A stretch of 64,000 nt of DNA from Dyadobacter chenhuakuii (GCF_023821985.2 NZ_CP098805.1:5757001-5821000), one strand, 5' to 3'. Shown: positions 17,409-26,400, numbered from the stretch's first letter. Program-made: numbers and translations. The notes: generated from the letters alone by a model not told the origin.

Positions 17409-18062
17409 CTAGCTTTCCGGGTCACCTTCCGGCGCGTTCAGAACAGTCAAAAGCTCACTGATCATCATCGCTGTGGCACCCCAGATTTTGTATCCCTGCA
17501 CCATATAATGCGGTGCATGAACCTGTTCGCCACGGACTTGTATGTCGCTGGAACCGATAATTTCAATATCATAAATTTCTTCTAATTTGATCTCAAAAAT
17601 ATCTTCCACCTCCCGCGGGTCGGGATAAAAGTCGGGGCGGTAAGGCATTGCGGCAATCACAGGGAGAACGTAAAAGTTACTCGCCGGGATAAATAATTCG
17701 GTAAGAACGCCCAGGATTTTGACATCATTCAAGCGTAAGCCGATTTCTTCCTGCGCTTCGCGCAAAGCGGTGCGGATCAGGTTTTCGTCTGTATTTTCAA
17801 ATCGTCCGCCAGGGAATGCCACTTGTCCGGAATGTACGCCGTCGTAGGCCGGGCGAAGGATCAGCGGGAAATAGATTTCGTCTTTATAAGGATAGAATAA
17901 AACCAGAACGGCGCTTTTTCGGGTGCGGGCGTTGGGTTTGAAAGTCAGTCGGAGCTTTGAAGAAGCCTGCATGATCCGGTGCGCTGATTCCCCCGGCAGC
18001 GGATATTTCAGTTTTTGAGTGAGTGCATTAACAAACAAGGAAAAAGATCCCAAAGTGGCCAT
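17409..18062 (-). CDS. Nudix hydrolase, CoA pyrophosphatase (NudL/YeaB type)
   Basis: A 217-residue Nudix protein. The Nudix box GGRFENTDENLIRTALREAQEEIGL starts at residue 85. The preceding LILRPAYDGVHSGQVAFPGG is the UPF0035 signature found in coenzyme A pyrophosphatases such as NudL and human NUDT7. Members cleave CoA or its esters to phosphopantetheine and 3',5'-ADP. Specificity here is inferred from the subfamily. Confidence 0.88.
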   Translation of the reverse strand: MATLGSFSLFVNALTQKLKYPLPGESAHRIMQASSKLRLTFKPNARTRKSAVLVLFYPYKDEIYFPLILRPAYDGVHSGQVAFPGGRFENTDENLIRTALREAQEEIGLRLNDVKILGVLTELFIPASNFYVLPVIAAMPYRPDFYPDPREVEDIFEIKLEEIYDIEIIGSSDIQVRGEQVHAPHYMVQGYKIWGATAMMISELLTVLNAPEGDPES

Positions 18063-18092
18063 AGAGGCAGGTTGTTGAGTAGAGTGTTGGTG

Positions 18093-18332
18093 TCAGATTT
18101 TGGCATAATGCAGCTCGCGCTTGAAATCGAAAAGACTTTCCAGGCTCAGGTCTTCGTCAATTTCTTCCCAGTGCAGGCTGTTGCCCTCAGGGCCAATCTC
18201 AAAATTTTGGCGTTGTTCCTTGCTTGCATTTTTAAGCCTGGCAAACCATTCAAGTGGATTGCCAATGGTATGTCCGCTTTCCGTAACAACATAAATATTC
18301 GAGTCGTCGAACCATACGTTTTTAATTTTCAT
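18093..18332 (-). CDS. DUF2442 protein
   Basis: A 79-residue protein (MKIKNVWFDDSNIYVVTESGHTIGNPLEWFARLKNAS) that matches DUF2442. I use the ATG at 18332; a TTG three codons upstream is possible. It follows the DUF4160 gene directly on the same strand. DUF2442 and DUF4160 genes are very often paired like this, which has led to the suggestion that they form a toxin-antitoxin-like module. No function is proven. Confidence 0.85.
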   Translation of the reverse strand: MKIKNVWFDDSNIYVVTESGHTIGNPLEWFARLKNASKEQRQNFEIGPEGNSLHWEEIDEDLSLESLFDFKRELHYAKI

Positions 18333-18361
18333 ATCATTCAAAAGTTAGAAAATTAACATGC

Positions 18362-18595
18362 TCATTCGCCGTGAAACTGCTGCCACTTTTCAGTGATCAG
18401 TTCTTTGTTTTCTTCAACGAGCGCCTCAGCAAGCACGAGATCCTTAGGCTTAATGCCATGACTTTCAACCAGTTTAACCGGGTTTATTTCAAACTTGGCG
18501 GTTCCGTCCGCATTGCGGACATGAATATGGATGGGTAAATGTTCAAGGCTGTAAAAGAAAAACTTCATCCCGAACATTCTGAAAATCTCTGGCAT
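18362..18595 (-). CDS. DUF4160 protein
   Basis: A 77-residue protein starting at the ATG at 18595 with MPEIFRMFGMKFFFYSLEHLPIHIHVRNADG, the hallmark opening of DUF4160 (PxIhIHV). An upstream in-frame Met at 18655 adds 20 unconserved residues. The PIHIHVR motif suggests a small sandwich fold with conserved histidines. It is the first gene of the pair with DUF2442. Confidence 0.85.
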   Translation of the reverse strand: MPEIFRMFGMKFFFYSLEHLPIHIHVRNADGTAKFEINPVKLVESHGIKPKDLVLAEALVEENKELITEKWQQFHGE

Positions 18596-18670
18596 AAAAT
18601 AGTGTGTGATACAGAATTTCTTCCAAACGTCATTGATACAAATATAACAATACAACGACGGATACCGAAG

Positions 18671-20257
18671 TTATTGGATTTTCTTGTTGGCGTATAATTT
18701 TGCGAGTTGCTGGGCGCAGCGTTCGCCGTCCATGGCGGCCGACATGATGCCCCCGGCGTAACCGGCTCCTTCGCCGCAAGGGAACAAGCCTTTCAGTTCA
18801 GGATGCTCGCAGGTTTCCTGTTCGCGGGGGATACGTACGGGGGAGGAAGTCCGGCTTTCAACACCAATCAACTGCGCGTCACCAGACATATAACCTCTCA
18901 TTTTTTGCCCAAAATCAGAAAGTGCTTCGCTGAGTGGAAAGGCAATTTCAGCTGGCAAAATCTCCCGCAGGTCAACAGACTGCAAGCCCGGCTGGTAAGA
19001 TGTGTCACGCAATTGCGAAGAAACTTTTCCTTTTACAAAATCCACAGCCAGCTGAGCCGGAGCGGTTTGTGTGGCACCGGCAAACTGGCAAGCTGCCTGC
19101 TCAATCTCCTTCTGATATTGCAAGCCAGCCAATGCACCGAATTCTTTAAACGGCAAAAGGTCATGCTCTTCGATCGAAACCACAATCCCTGAATTGGCAT
19201 ATGGCGAATCACGGCGGGAAGGCGACATGCCATTTACGACCACTTCCCCGGAAGCCGTCGCCGCAGGCACAATGAACCCGCCCGGACACATGCAAAAGGA
19301 GAAAACGCCTCGCTGAATGCCTTTGTAGCGCGTTTGAGTTACCAGACTATATGAAGCAGCCGGCAAGTATGGCCCACGGTCTTTCTCGCAATGATACTGG
19401 ATCTTATCAATGGTGTTTTGCGGGTGCTCAATACGAACGCCCATCGCAAATGATTTGCTCTCAATGAGGATCTTTTTCGCATCCAGCAGCTCGTAAATGT
19501 CCCTGGCCGAATGTCCCGTTGCCAGGATCACGCCAATGCCCAAATGTTCCTTATTATCATCAGTAATAACACCCTTTAACTCACCTTTGGCAATGATGAA
19601 GTCGGTTACTTTTGTGTCAAAATGAATTTCGCCGCCGGCTTTCAATATGCTTTCGCGCATTTCGGAAACGACAACTGGCAGCTTGTTGGTGCCGATGTGC
19701 GGGTGTGTGTCGATGAGGATCTGCTCACTGGCTCCGTGGCCTACAAAAATCTCCAACACCCGGCGAATGTCACCGCGCTTGTTGGAACGCGTGTACAGCT
19801 TTCCATCCGAATAAGTCCCGGCACCGCCTTCGCCAAAGCAATAATTGGATTCAGGATTAACAATGTGCTCCTTATTAATAGCAGCCAGGTCACGGCGTCT
19901 GGCGCGCACATCTTTTCCCCTTTCAAAAATCACCGGCTTAATGCCCAGCTCAATCAACCGTAATGCGGCAAACATGCCTGCCGGACCGCAGCCAATGATC
20001 AATGCCTGGGGCTTTTTGCTCACATCGGGGTAATCCAGTTGGAAGCCGATCAGCGAAGGCGGCGTTTCGTTGACATAAACTTCTGCCTGCACATTCACTT
20101 TTACTTGCCGGCTGCGGGCATCGATGGATTGGCGGGTTTTGCGGATAATGGGCGTGTCGTTGTGACGCAGCCGCAATTTTTTAATGATATGCTGACGAAA
20201 ATTCTCGTCGTCCAGCGCGATTTCGGGCGCCAGGGTCAGTTGAAGCGTTTGGTGCAT
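18671..20257 (-). CDS. FAD-dependent dehydrogenase, COG2509 type
   Basis: A 528-residue flavoprotein. The N-terminal 70-80 residues form a small extra domain. The FAD-binding Rossmann motif IIGCGPAGMFAALRLIELGIKPVIFERG follows, then NYCFGEGGAGTYSDGKLYTR, which is diagnostic for COG2509, and the C-terminal FPCGEGAGYAGGIMSAAMDG that closes the FAD site. The family is widespread, cytoplasmic and has no assigned reaction. It is divergent from the Tat TIM-barrel gene. Confidence 0.88.
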   Translation of the reverse strand: MHQTLQLTLAPEIALDDENFRQHIIKKLRLRHNDTPIIRKTRQSIDARSRQVKVNVQAEVYVNETPPSLIGFQLDYPDVSKKPQALIIGCGPAGMFAALRLIELGIKPVIFERGKDVRARRRDLAAINKEHIVNPESNYCFGEGGAGTYSDGKLYTRSNKRGDIRRVLEIFVGHGASEQILIDTHPHIGTNKLPVVVSEMRESILKAGGEIHFDTKVTDFIIAKGELKGVITDDNKEHLGIGVILATGHSARDIYELLDAKKILIESKSFAMGVRIEHPQNTIDKIQYHCEKDRGPYLPAASYSLVTQTRYKGIQRGVFSFCMCPGGFIVPAATASGEVVVNGMSPSRRDSPYANSGIVVSIEEHDLLPFKEFGALAGLQYQKEIEQAACQFAGATQTAPAQLAVDFVKGKVSSQLRDTSYQPGLQSVDLREILPAEIAFPLSEALSDFGQKMRGYMSGDAQLIGVESRTSSPVRIPREQETCEHPELKGLFPCGEGAGYAGGIMSAAMDGERCAQQLAKLYANKKIQ

Positions 20258-20366
20258 TGGGAAAGGGATTTAGCCTTTAATGCTGCAAAGGTAAGCAAGA
20301 CGGTAATATTCTCCCGTTTTCATCTTTGATAAAAATTACCTGACTTTGCTAAAACAGCCTTACTTC

Positions 20367-21281
20367 ATGACCATCGATCGGAGAACATTTATGAATTCGC
20401 TGGCTGTCTCGGCTGGAGCTGCTTTTTTGCCGGAAATGGAGAGCCTGGCGCCCGACTTCCCTATTTCCTGTAACCAATATTCATGGATTACCTTTTACGC
20501 CCGGGAAGGAAAAGAATGGGGCGCAGACCTGGATGCGTCGCTGAAAGAATTTGCCTCAACCGGCCTGAAAGCCTATGAACCTGCATTTACGCACGCAGAT
20601 GAAGTCGGCAGGTTGTTACCGGTTTTGGAAAAATATCAGCTTGCTATGCCCTCGGTTTACGTGAACAGTTCATTACATAAGGCCGATGAGGCGACCAAGT
20701 CCATCGAATCCGTGCTCGCAATTGCGGACGCTCTGAAACCTGCTAACACGAAGATCATTGTCACCAATCCCAACCCGCTGCAATGGGGAGGGTCCGAAAA
20801 TAAGAATGACGCCGAACTCGCGGAACAAGCCAAGAACCTCGACAAACTAGGTGCCGAACTGAAACAGCGCGGCATGACGCTCGCCTATCACACGCATGAC
20901 GTAGAACTGCGCGCAGCAGCACGGGAATTTCATCATATGCTGCTCGCGACAGATCCCAAGAATGTTTCACTATGCCTGGATGTGCATTGGGTCTACCGCG
21001 GCTCCGGCAATTCGCAGATTGCTCTTTTTGATATTATAAAATTATACGGAAAACGAATTGTCGAACTGCATTTGCGCCAATCCAAAGATGGAGTCTGGCA
21101 GGAAGCATTCAGCGATGGCGACATCGATTACCGCCGCCTTGTGACAACATTAAAATCAATGAATGTCACGCCGCACTTGGTTTTGGAGCAATGTCTGGAA
21201 AAAACATCACCGAAAACGGTGGGTGCAGTTGAAGCGCATAGGCAGGATTTGGTTTATGTAAAGAAGGTTTTTGAAGTTTAG
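20367..21281 (+). CDS. Tat-exported sugar phosphate isomerase/epimerase-like TIM-barrel protein
   Basis: A 304-residue protein starting at the ATG at 20367: MTIDRRTFMNSLAVSAGAAFLP. This is a twin-arginine signal (DRRTFMNSL). The body is an AP-endonuclease-2 / xylose-isomerase-like TIM barrel: AYHTHDVELRAAAREFHHML, CLDVHWVYRGSGN and VELHLRQSKDGVWQEAFSDGDIDY carry the metal ligands (His, Glu, Asp) of the family. Exported members are common in Bacteroidota sugar-use loci, but this one is not inside such a locus. The substrate is unknown. Confidence 0.86.
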   Translation: MTIDRRTFMNSLAVSAGAAFLPEMESLAPDFPISCNQYSWITFYAREGKEWGADLDASLKEFASTGLKAYEPAFTHADEVGRLLPVLEKYQLAMPSVYVNSSLHKADEATKSIESVLAIADALKPANTKIIVTNPNPLQWGGSENKNDAELAEQAKNLDKLGAELKQRGMTLAYHTHDVELRAAAREFHHMLLATDPKNVSLCLDVHWVYRGSGNSQIALFDIIKLYGKRIVELHLRQSKDGVWQEAFSDGDIDYRRLVTTLKSMNVTPHLVLEQCLEKTSPKTVGAVEAHRQDLVYVKKVFEV

Positions 21282-21326
21282 ATGGATATTTTGGGAAACA
21301 TCATCACACTATAAATGACATAAACA

Positions 21327-21584
21327 ATGGGGAAATTTGACAAGTTAATATTAAAGTTGCTTTCTGGATCGGCTGACAGCAATTTTAGTTTTGATGACTT
21401 GAGATTAATTTTATTAAACCTGGGTTTTACGGAAAAGACAACAGGAGGCAGCCATAGAATTTTTTATAAGGAAAATATTGTGGAAATTGTAAATATCCAA
21501 CCTGATGGTAGTAAAGCTAAATCATATCAGGTGAAACAGGTAAGAGGGATTATTTTGAAATACAAACTTGTAAGTTATGAATAG
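21327..21584 (+). CDS. hicA: HicA-like mRNA interferase toxin
   Basis: An 85-residue protein with the dsRBD-like HicA core LGFTEKTTGGSHRIFYK. H43 of GGSH is the catalytic histidine of the family, which cuts mRNA. About 20 extra residues at the N-terminus make it slightly longer than usual. It overlaps hicB by 8 bp in the usual toxin-first order. The base composition is more AT-rich than the neighbouring genes, which is a weak hint of transfer. Confidence 0.85.
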   Translation: MGKFDKLILKLLSGSADSNFSFDDLRLILLNLGFTEKTTGGSHRIFYKENIVEIVNIQPDGSKAKSYQVKQVRGIILKYKLVSYE

Positions 21585-21789
21585 CAAATACGAGTTAATC
21601 ATGTATTGGAGTGAAGAGGACAACACATTCGTCGTGGAAGTTCCTGAATTGCATGGCTGCATGGCGGATGGACCTACGCAAAATGAGGCGCTGCTGAATG
21701 TGCAGATTGTGATCGATCAGTGGATTGAAACGGCCAAAGCGCTTGGACGAGAAATTCCAAAGCCCAAAGGCAAGTTGATGTATGCTTAA
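21577..21789 (+). CDS. hicB: HicB-like antitoxin (short form)
   Basis: A 70-residue protein, KYELIMYWSEEDNTFVVEVPELHGCMADGPTQNEALLNVQ, with the partial RNase H-like fold of HicB. The sequence ends at PKGKLMYA with no C-terminal helix-turn-helix or ribbon-helix-helix, so it is a short form that would neutralise HicA by contact and would need another way to repress the operon. Translation is coupled to hicA through the 8-bp overlap. Confidence 0.85.
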   Translation: MNSKYELIMYWSEEDNTFVVEVPELHGCMADGPTQNEALLNVQIVIDQWIETAKALGREIPKPKGKLMYA

Positions 21790-21803
21790 TTGACTTTCGC
21801 AGC

Positions 21804-22967
21804 ATGTTAACCCCAGATTTCTACAACATCAATGACCTGCTAACACCTGAGCAACAACTCATTGCGAGCACTGTCAGAGACTTCTCCGACAGGGAGATCA
21901 AACCCATCATTGAAGACTATGCACAGAGGGCGGAATTTCCGTTGCATCTGATCAAAAAGTTTGGCGAGCTTGGTGTTTTTGGTCCTACTATTCCTGCTGA
22001 ATACGGCGGTGGTGGACTGGATTACATCAGTTATGGCCTAATGTGCCAGGAAATCGAAAGGGGCGATTCGGGCATGCGGTCGACGGTTTCGGTGCAGAGT
22101 TCGCTCGTTATGTGGCCTATTTATGAATTTGGATCTGAGGAACAAAAACAAAAATATCTTTCAAGACTCGCCAGTGGCGAACTGGTTGGCTGTTTCGGGT
22201 TAACCGAGCCGGATCATGGCTCCAACCCGGCTGGAATGAAGACCCGGATTTCGAAAACGGAAAATGGTTATCTCCTTAATGGTGCCAAAATGTGGATTTC
22301 CAATGCTCCGTTTGCTGATATAGCGGTTGCTTGGGCGAGGGATGAGAAAGGGAAAGTGCGTGGACTGATCGTGGAGCGCGGAATGGCGGGCTTTACTACA
22401 CCCGAAATTCATAACAAATGGTCATTAAGGGCGAGCGCGACGGGTGAGCTGGTTTTCGATCATGTATTCATTCCCGAAAAAAATATTTTACCAAATGCGT
22501 CCGGACTGAAAGCGCCGCTGCAATGTCTGGATAAAGCGCGTTACGGCATTGCCTGGGGCGTTATTGGCGCTGCGATGGATTGCTATGAAACGGCTGTGAA
22601 ATATGCTGCGGAACGCATTCAGTTTGATAAACCGATTGGAGCATTTCAATTGACACAAAAGAAGTTAGCAGAAATGCTGACGGAAATTACCAAAGCGCAG
22701 CTCCTGGCCTGGCGACTCGGCACATTAATGAATGACGGCAGAGCCACAACAACTCAGATTTCCATGGCGAAGCGTAACAATGTGGCTATGGCGCTGAATG
22801 TGGCCCGGGAGTGTCGCCAGATCTTGGGTGCGATGGGGATTTCCGGCGAATATCCCATCATGCGGCATATGATGAACCTGGAATCAGTGATCACTTATGA
22901 AGGCACGCATGACATTCATTTGTTGATCCTGGGTGCCGAAATAACGGGGATTCCGGCGTTTAAATAG
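21804..22967 (+). CDS. gcdH: Glutaryl-CoA dehydrogenase-like acyl-CoA dehydrogenase
   Basis: This 387-residue FAD enzyme would oxidise and decarboxylate glutaryl-CoA to crotonyl-CoA in lysine and tryptophan breakdown. MRSTVSVQSSLVMWPI carries the substrate Arg of the GCDH group, and VITYEGTHDIHLLILGAEITGI holds the catalytic Glu366; both match human GCDH nearly word for word. CFGLTEPDHGSNP and WISNAP are the flavin-contact motifs. It starts 14 bp after hicB and overlaps the convergent sterol-desaturase gene by 8 bp at its end. Confidence 0.92.
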   Translation: MLTPDFYNINDLLTPEQQLIASTVRDFSDREIKPIIEDYAQRAEFPLHLIKKFGELGVFGPTIPAEYGGGGLDYISYGLMCQEIERGDSGMRSTVSVQSSLVMWPIYEFGSEEQKQKYLSRLASGELVGCFGLTEPDHGSNPAGMKTRISKTENGYLLNGAKMWISNAPFADIAVAWARDEKGKVRGLIVERGMAGFTTPEIHNKWSLRASATGELVFDHVFIPEKNILPNASGLKAPLQCLDKARYGIAWGVIGAAMDCYETAVKYAAERIQFDKPIGAFQLTQKKLAEMLTEITKAQLLAWRLGTLMNDGRATTTQISMAKRNNVAMALNVARECRQILGAMGISGEYPIMRHMMNLESVITYEGTHDIHLLILGAEITGIPAFK

Positions 22968-23919
22968 CCGTTGGTTGCTGGCCGTCAGTTCTTATAAATG
23001 GTTCTGGCGTAATTTGTTCTGCGAGATGTGTTTGCAGGTTCTTTGTGGTTTGTCTTGAACCGTCGTGAGACCATCCTGGTGCTTTGATCAGGTAATTGAG
23101 CTTCGTCCGCAGGTTCGTGTTCTGTTTAAAATCGTGTCCTATTTCCTTCCATTCGTGCAAAACCGTGTGGGCCAACGTTGTGTTTTCAATGGGTTTGGTC
23201 AATCCGTAAACGGGCGGGACGGTCTCCAATTCTTCTTGGAATGTGCCGAAAATGCGGTCCCAGATAATGAGGCACATGCCCATGTTTTTATCTAGATACT
23301 GCACATTACTCGCGTGGTGAACACGATGATGGGAAGGGGTTACGAAAATGTATTCAAGCCAGCCCAGTTTGCCCACATATTCCGTGTGCACAATGATGCC
23401 GTAAATCTGCGTGAGCGAGTACATAATGATGATGTCGGCGGGATTAAAACCGATTAGCGCCAGCGGAATGAAATACACGAAGCGGTAAAGCGGCTGGAAA
23501 ACGGAAGAGCGGAAACCGGTCGTCAGGTTGAAATGCTCAGACGAATGATGCGTCACATGCACGGCCCAAAACAACCGGCTGTGATGATCCACATAATGTA
23601 ATGTGTAAAACGCGAGGTCTTCCAGCAGGAAAAGGCTGAACCAGTAAAAAATTGGATTGGTAATGCTCGTTCCCGCGCCCATGTTGTAAAACCAGATCAG
23701 CACGCCCACATAGGCCGTTCTGAATAACAGGTCAACGCCGCCGTTGAGGAGCATTAAGGATGCATTGGTAAGCGTATCTTTAAAATTATAGGAAGCGCGC
23801 GGGCTGTCGTGGTGGTGCGAGGGACGGTAAGTCAGGAAAATTTCGACGCAGATCAGCAACAGATAAAACGGAGTGGAGACTTTTAAAAGAAAATCTTCAA
23901 ACTCATATGTGCCAGGCAT
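22960..23919 (-). CDS. Sterol desaturase / fatty acid hydroxylase family membrane protein
   Basis: A 319-residue integral membrane di-iron enzyme with about four membrane segments. The three histidine clusters of the superfamily are present: HYVDHHSRLFWAVHVTHHSSEHFN, HTEYVG and HHRVHHASNVQYLDKNMG. Members hydroxylate or desaturate lipids using oxygen. The exact lipid is unknown. Its 3' end overlaps gcdH by 8 bp in convergent orientation. Confidence 0.9.
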   Translation of the reverse strand: MPGTYEFEDFLLKVSTPFYLLLICVEIFLTYRPSHHHDSPRASYNFKDTLTNASLMLLNGGVDLLFRTAYVGVLIWFYNMGAGTSITNPIFYWFSLFLLEDLAFYTLHYVDHHSRLFWAVHVTHHSSEHFNLTTGFRSSVFQPLYRFVYFIPLALIGFNPADIIIMYSLTQIYGIIVHTEYVGKLGWLEYIFVTPSHHRVHHASNVQYLDKNMGMCLIIWDRIFGTFQEELETVPPVYGLTKPIENTTLAHTVLHEWKEIGHDFKQNTNLRTKLNYLIKAPGWSHDGSRQTTKNLQTHLAEQITPEPFIRTDGQQPTAI

Positions 23920-23940
23920 AGCATTGGTGTCAAATATTCA

Positions 23941-23948
23941 CAAAGATA
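23941..23948 (-). promoter_or_regulatory. -7 element TATCTTTG for the sterol-desaturase-like gene
   Basis: A perfect TAnnTTTG octamer on the minus strand, 22 bp before the start codon. No convincing -33 TTTG is seen. Confidence 0.45.
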
Positions 23949-24077
23949 ATTCGGAACGTGGTGGTAAGGTTTGCGAAGATAAATTCTAAGATATTTCTAA
24001 TCCAGCATTTAATCAACTTTTAATCACCTCCCTGATGAGACATTCAACTGCGCCTGAACCCCTATATGGTCTCGATT

Positions 24078-25568
24078 TTAGTTGATCATCCGCTTCAACG
24101 CTTTCCTTAACTCTTCGTTTTTATGCCGTTTTTGAAGAATAGTCGGTGCGGCGATCCTTTCGCGGCAGTCGAAGAGCGAGCAGCGTTCGCAGGTTTGGTT
24201 TACTTCCCGGGCAACCAAATAGGGATCGTCCAGAAATTGTAATTTTTCCCTGGTCGGCTCATCCAGGTAAATGCCCATGGAAACGCTCACATTGAGGCCC
24301 GGAGTAGGGGACATAGGCAATGCAAAACTGATCACCAGATATTCATCCCGAGTGTCCAGGTAAGTTGATTTTTGTGCTTTGCAAAGGATTCCGGGCTGCT
24401 CTTTTCGCTTGATAATGTCTCCCAAATCATTCAGAATCGTCAGTGCAACCCAGCGCCGGCAATAATGTTCGTCTTTCACGGTGTGCGGATAATGCTTCCG
24501 GGAAATGTGCATTTCCTTGGTCATATCGAAAATATTCTGACCGACGAAATTATTGAACCGGGAGAAAAAGATCTGGTTAATGCCAAAATAGCGCGGCAGA
24601 ATGTTGCTTAACCTATAACAGAAAGATTCCGGCGTGGTGTTGAACCGGTGAATGAGGTCAATAAGCTGCTGCGGCTGCCACCTTTTTTGTTCAAAAACCG
24701 CTGCCACTGCGGGCACAAGCAAGCTTCTCTTGATGATGATCGCGCTTGAAAAGTAGGATGCTTTGAAGTTATTCAGCAATTGTTCAAACGATTCCGCTTC
24801 CACCAATGCCGTGGTATGCAACCTGTTTTTCAGATTTAAATACAAATAACCGATCTCCCGGCCGAAAATAAACGCCCGCTGCACGGAGGTAAGATGATTA
24901 TTGATCAGCAAGCGATTGCCGTTTGGATTTGTGATCGTCAGGGAACGAACGCTGGCAAACTCAGGATTGGCTTTTTCATTAATATTTTCAATCGAATAAT
25001 TGAAGCGCGATTTCAGGATTTCGGCCAAATCATTTTCATTCAGGATTTGCTCTTGATCAACATTGTTTTCAGTTAAAAAACGTTCTGCTTCCAGCTCAAT
25101 GTCTTCAAAATAATTGTCGTGCATTTCCTGGTAAGTCCGCAATGCCGAGAAATAGAATTTCTCAATTGACATATTATAATTCCGCGCAATCTCGATCAGC
25201 GTGCCTACGAATGCGCTGATTTTGGCCGGGGCATCGGAAAGAATTTCAAGCAGGTTAGCGGGATCAATGCCGAAAAGTTCGAGCGGGAGCTCTGTGAGCA
25301 CATTAGAGCTCAGGAGGTCCGAAATGGGTTCTAGGCGTTTGGTGAGTTTGAGGGAAACGAGCGTGTCATAGTCCACATCCATGGCAGACGCCAGGGCAAT
25401 GATCTTGTCGGACTTCGGGTATTTCTTGCCTTTTTCAATTTCGTTAATGTATGAAATCGACAGTCCTGATTTTTGAGACAGCTCATTGAGTGACAATCCC
25501 TTATCCAGTCGGAGCTGTTTGAGCTTCAACCCGAAAACCAACCTTACATTATCTGTATTTATTGCCAC
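24078..25568 (-). CDS. XRE-family regulator of the short-chain fatty acyl (ScfR/RamB) type with degenerate protease-like domain
   Basis: This 496-residue protein has an N-terminal XRE helix-turn-helix (about 11-66: LKQLRLDKGLSLNELSQKSGLSISYINEIEKGKKYP), a middle ImmA/IrrE-like domain and a C-terminal DUF2083-like domain with clustered cysteines (C460, C463, C468: TCERCSLFDCRER). In ImmA/IrrE proteases the core is HExxH. Here residues 237-241 read REIGY, so both zinc-binding histidines are gone and protease activity is unlikely. Actinobacterial relatives (RamB, ScfR) sense acyl-CoA status and control propionate or glyoxylate genes. Nearby acyl-CoA genes (gcdH, lipid hydroxylase) fit but do not prove such a role. 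Confidence 0.85.
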   Translation of the reverse strand: MAINTDNVRLVFGLKLKQLRLDKGLSLNELSQKSGLSISYINEIEKGKKYPKSDKIIALASAMDVDYDTLVSLKLTKRLEPISDLLSSNVLTELPLELFGIDPANLLEILSDAPAKISAFVGTLIEIARNYNMSIEKFYFSALRTYQEMHDNYFEDIELEAERFLTENNVDQEQILNENDLAEILKSRFNYSIENINEKANPEFASVRSLTITNPNGNRLLINNHLTSVQRAFIFGREIGYLYLNLKNRLHTTALVEAESFEQLLNNFKASYFSSAIIIKRSLLVPAVAAVFEQKRWQPQQLIDLIHRFNTTPESFCYRLSNILPRYFGINQIFFSRFNNFVGQNIFDMTKEMHISRKHYPHTVKDEHYCRRWVALTILNDLGDIIKRKEQPGILCKAQKSTYLDTRDEYLVISFALPMSPTPGLNVSVSMGIYLDEPTREKLQFLDDPYLVAREVNQTCERCSLFDCRERIAAPTILQKRHKNEELRKALKRMIN

Positions 25569-25584
25569 TGCGCTGATAGAATCG

Positions 25585-25613
25585 GCCTGTAATGTACGAT
25601 TTCGTTTACAGGC
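25585..25613. promoter_or_regulatory. Inverted repeat upstream of the XRE regulator
   Basis: GCCTGTAA (25585-25592) and TTACAGGC (25606-25613) form a perfect 8-bp inverted repeat with a 13-bp spacer, ending 17 bp before the regulator's start. The position suits an autoregulatory operator. It could also be a leader hairpin. Confidence 0.45.
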
Positions 25614-25670
25614 AATTTAATTAAAGAAATGTAAAAGTAGAAATAGCTGCAAGATTCAGTGGTAATATAT

Positions 25671-25710
25671 CAAAACAAAAACGGGACACATCGTAGCGAC
25701 GGTCCCGTTT
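25671..25710 (-). terminator. Rho-independent terminator of the PorT-like barrel gene
   Basis: On the minus strand AAACGGGAC pairs with GTCCCGTTT across a 14-nt loop and is followed by TTTTTGTTTTG. It begins 21 bp after the stop at 25732. Confidence 0.8.
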
Positions 25711-25731
25711 GTTATGCTTTATTGTTTTGGA

Positions 25732-26400
25732 TCAGAAAATTGCAAAGCCAAGCGTTGCCTGGAACAAATTGCTCTTTTTACCAAATTGCGAAGCAGTGGT
25801 TGCATTGTCAAATTCAACTTTCACGATATCTGTGAAATTTCCTTCGTAACGCACATCCAAACTTAATCTGCCAAAATCAAATCCTACACCGGCTTGATAA
25901 CCATAAGCTAGCCTGTTCTTGAATTCAGCCGAGTTTTCGCCTGTGATCACATCAAATGAATCGCCGATTTTACCATTATTGGATAATCTCAGAGAAGCCA
26001 TCGGGCCAACATTGATGCGGAAGAACTTTGCCACTCTCACACCAAACAAAATAGGCACATCCAGGTTGGAAAAACGAACATCAACCTTCCCATTTGAATC
26101 CTGCACACCGTCTTCATATACATTAAAGCGGCCACCTTTTTGTGATAGCAAAATCTCAGGCTGGATATAAAATGATTTACCAAAACGGAAAAATACACCT
26201 CCCACAAAACCCAGTGAACGGTTGTCGTTGTCTTTGAAATTGAATGGATTATTGCCCGAAGCCAGTGTCAGGTCATTGCTTCCATTGATGTTCGATAGAT
26301 TAGCTCCTGCCTTAACACCGAATCTGAAAGCCGGGTCGTATTGAGCTGTCGCCGCGTAGCTTATCGTCATCAAGCACAGCGCAATCATAAAATTTTTCAT
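25732..26400 (-). CDS. PorT-family outer-membrane beta-barrel protein
   Basis: A 222-residue secreted protein with signal peptide MKNFMIALCLMTISYAATAQ followed by an eight-stranded barrel: FRFGVKAGANLSNINGSND, SLGFVGGVFFRFGKSFYIQPEILLSQKGGRF and the terminal FQATLGFAIF. This is the OMP_b-brl_2 / PorT type common in Bacteroidota. No ligand or partner is indicated. It is a monocistronic gene with its own terminator. Confidence 0.87.
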   Translation of the reverse strand: MKNFMIALCLMTISYAATAQYDPAFRFGVKAGANLSNINGSNDLTLASGNNPFNFKDNDNRSLGFVGGVFFRFGKSFYIQPEILLSQKGGRFNVYEDGVQDSNGKVDVRFSNLDVPILFGVRVAKFFRINVGPMASLRLSNNGKIGDSFDVITGENSAEFKNRLAYGYQAGVGFDFGRLSLDVRYEGNFTDIVKVEFDNATTASQFGKKSNLFQATLGFAIF

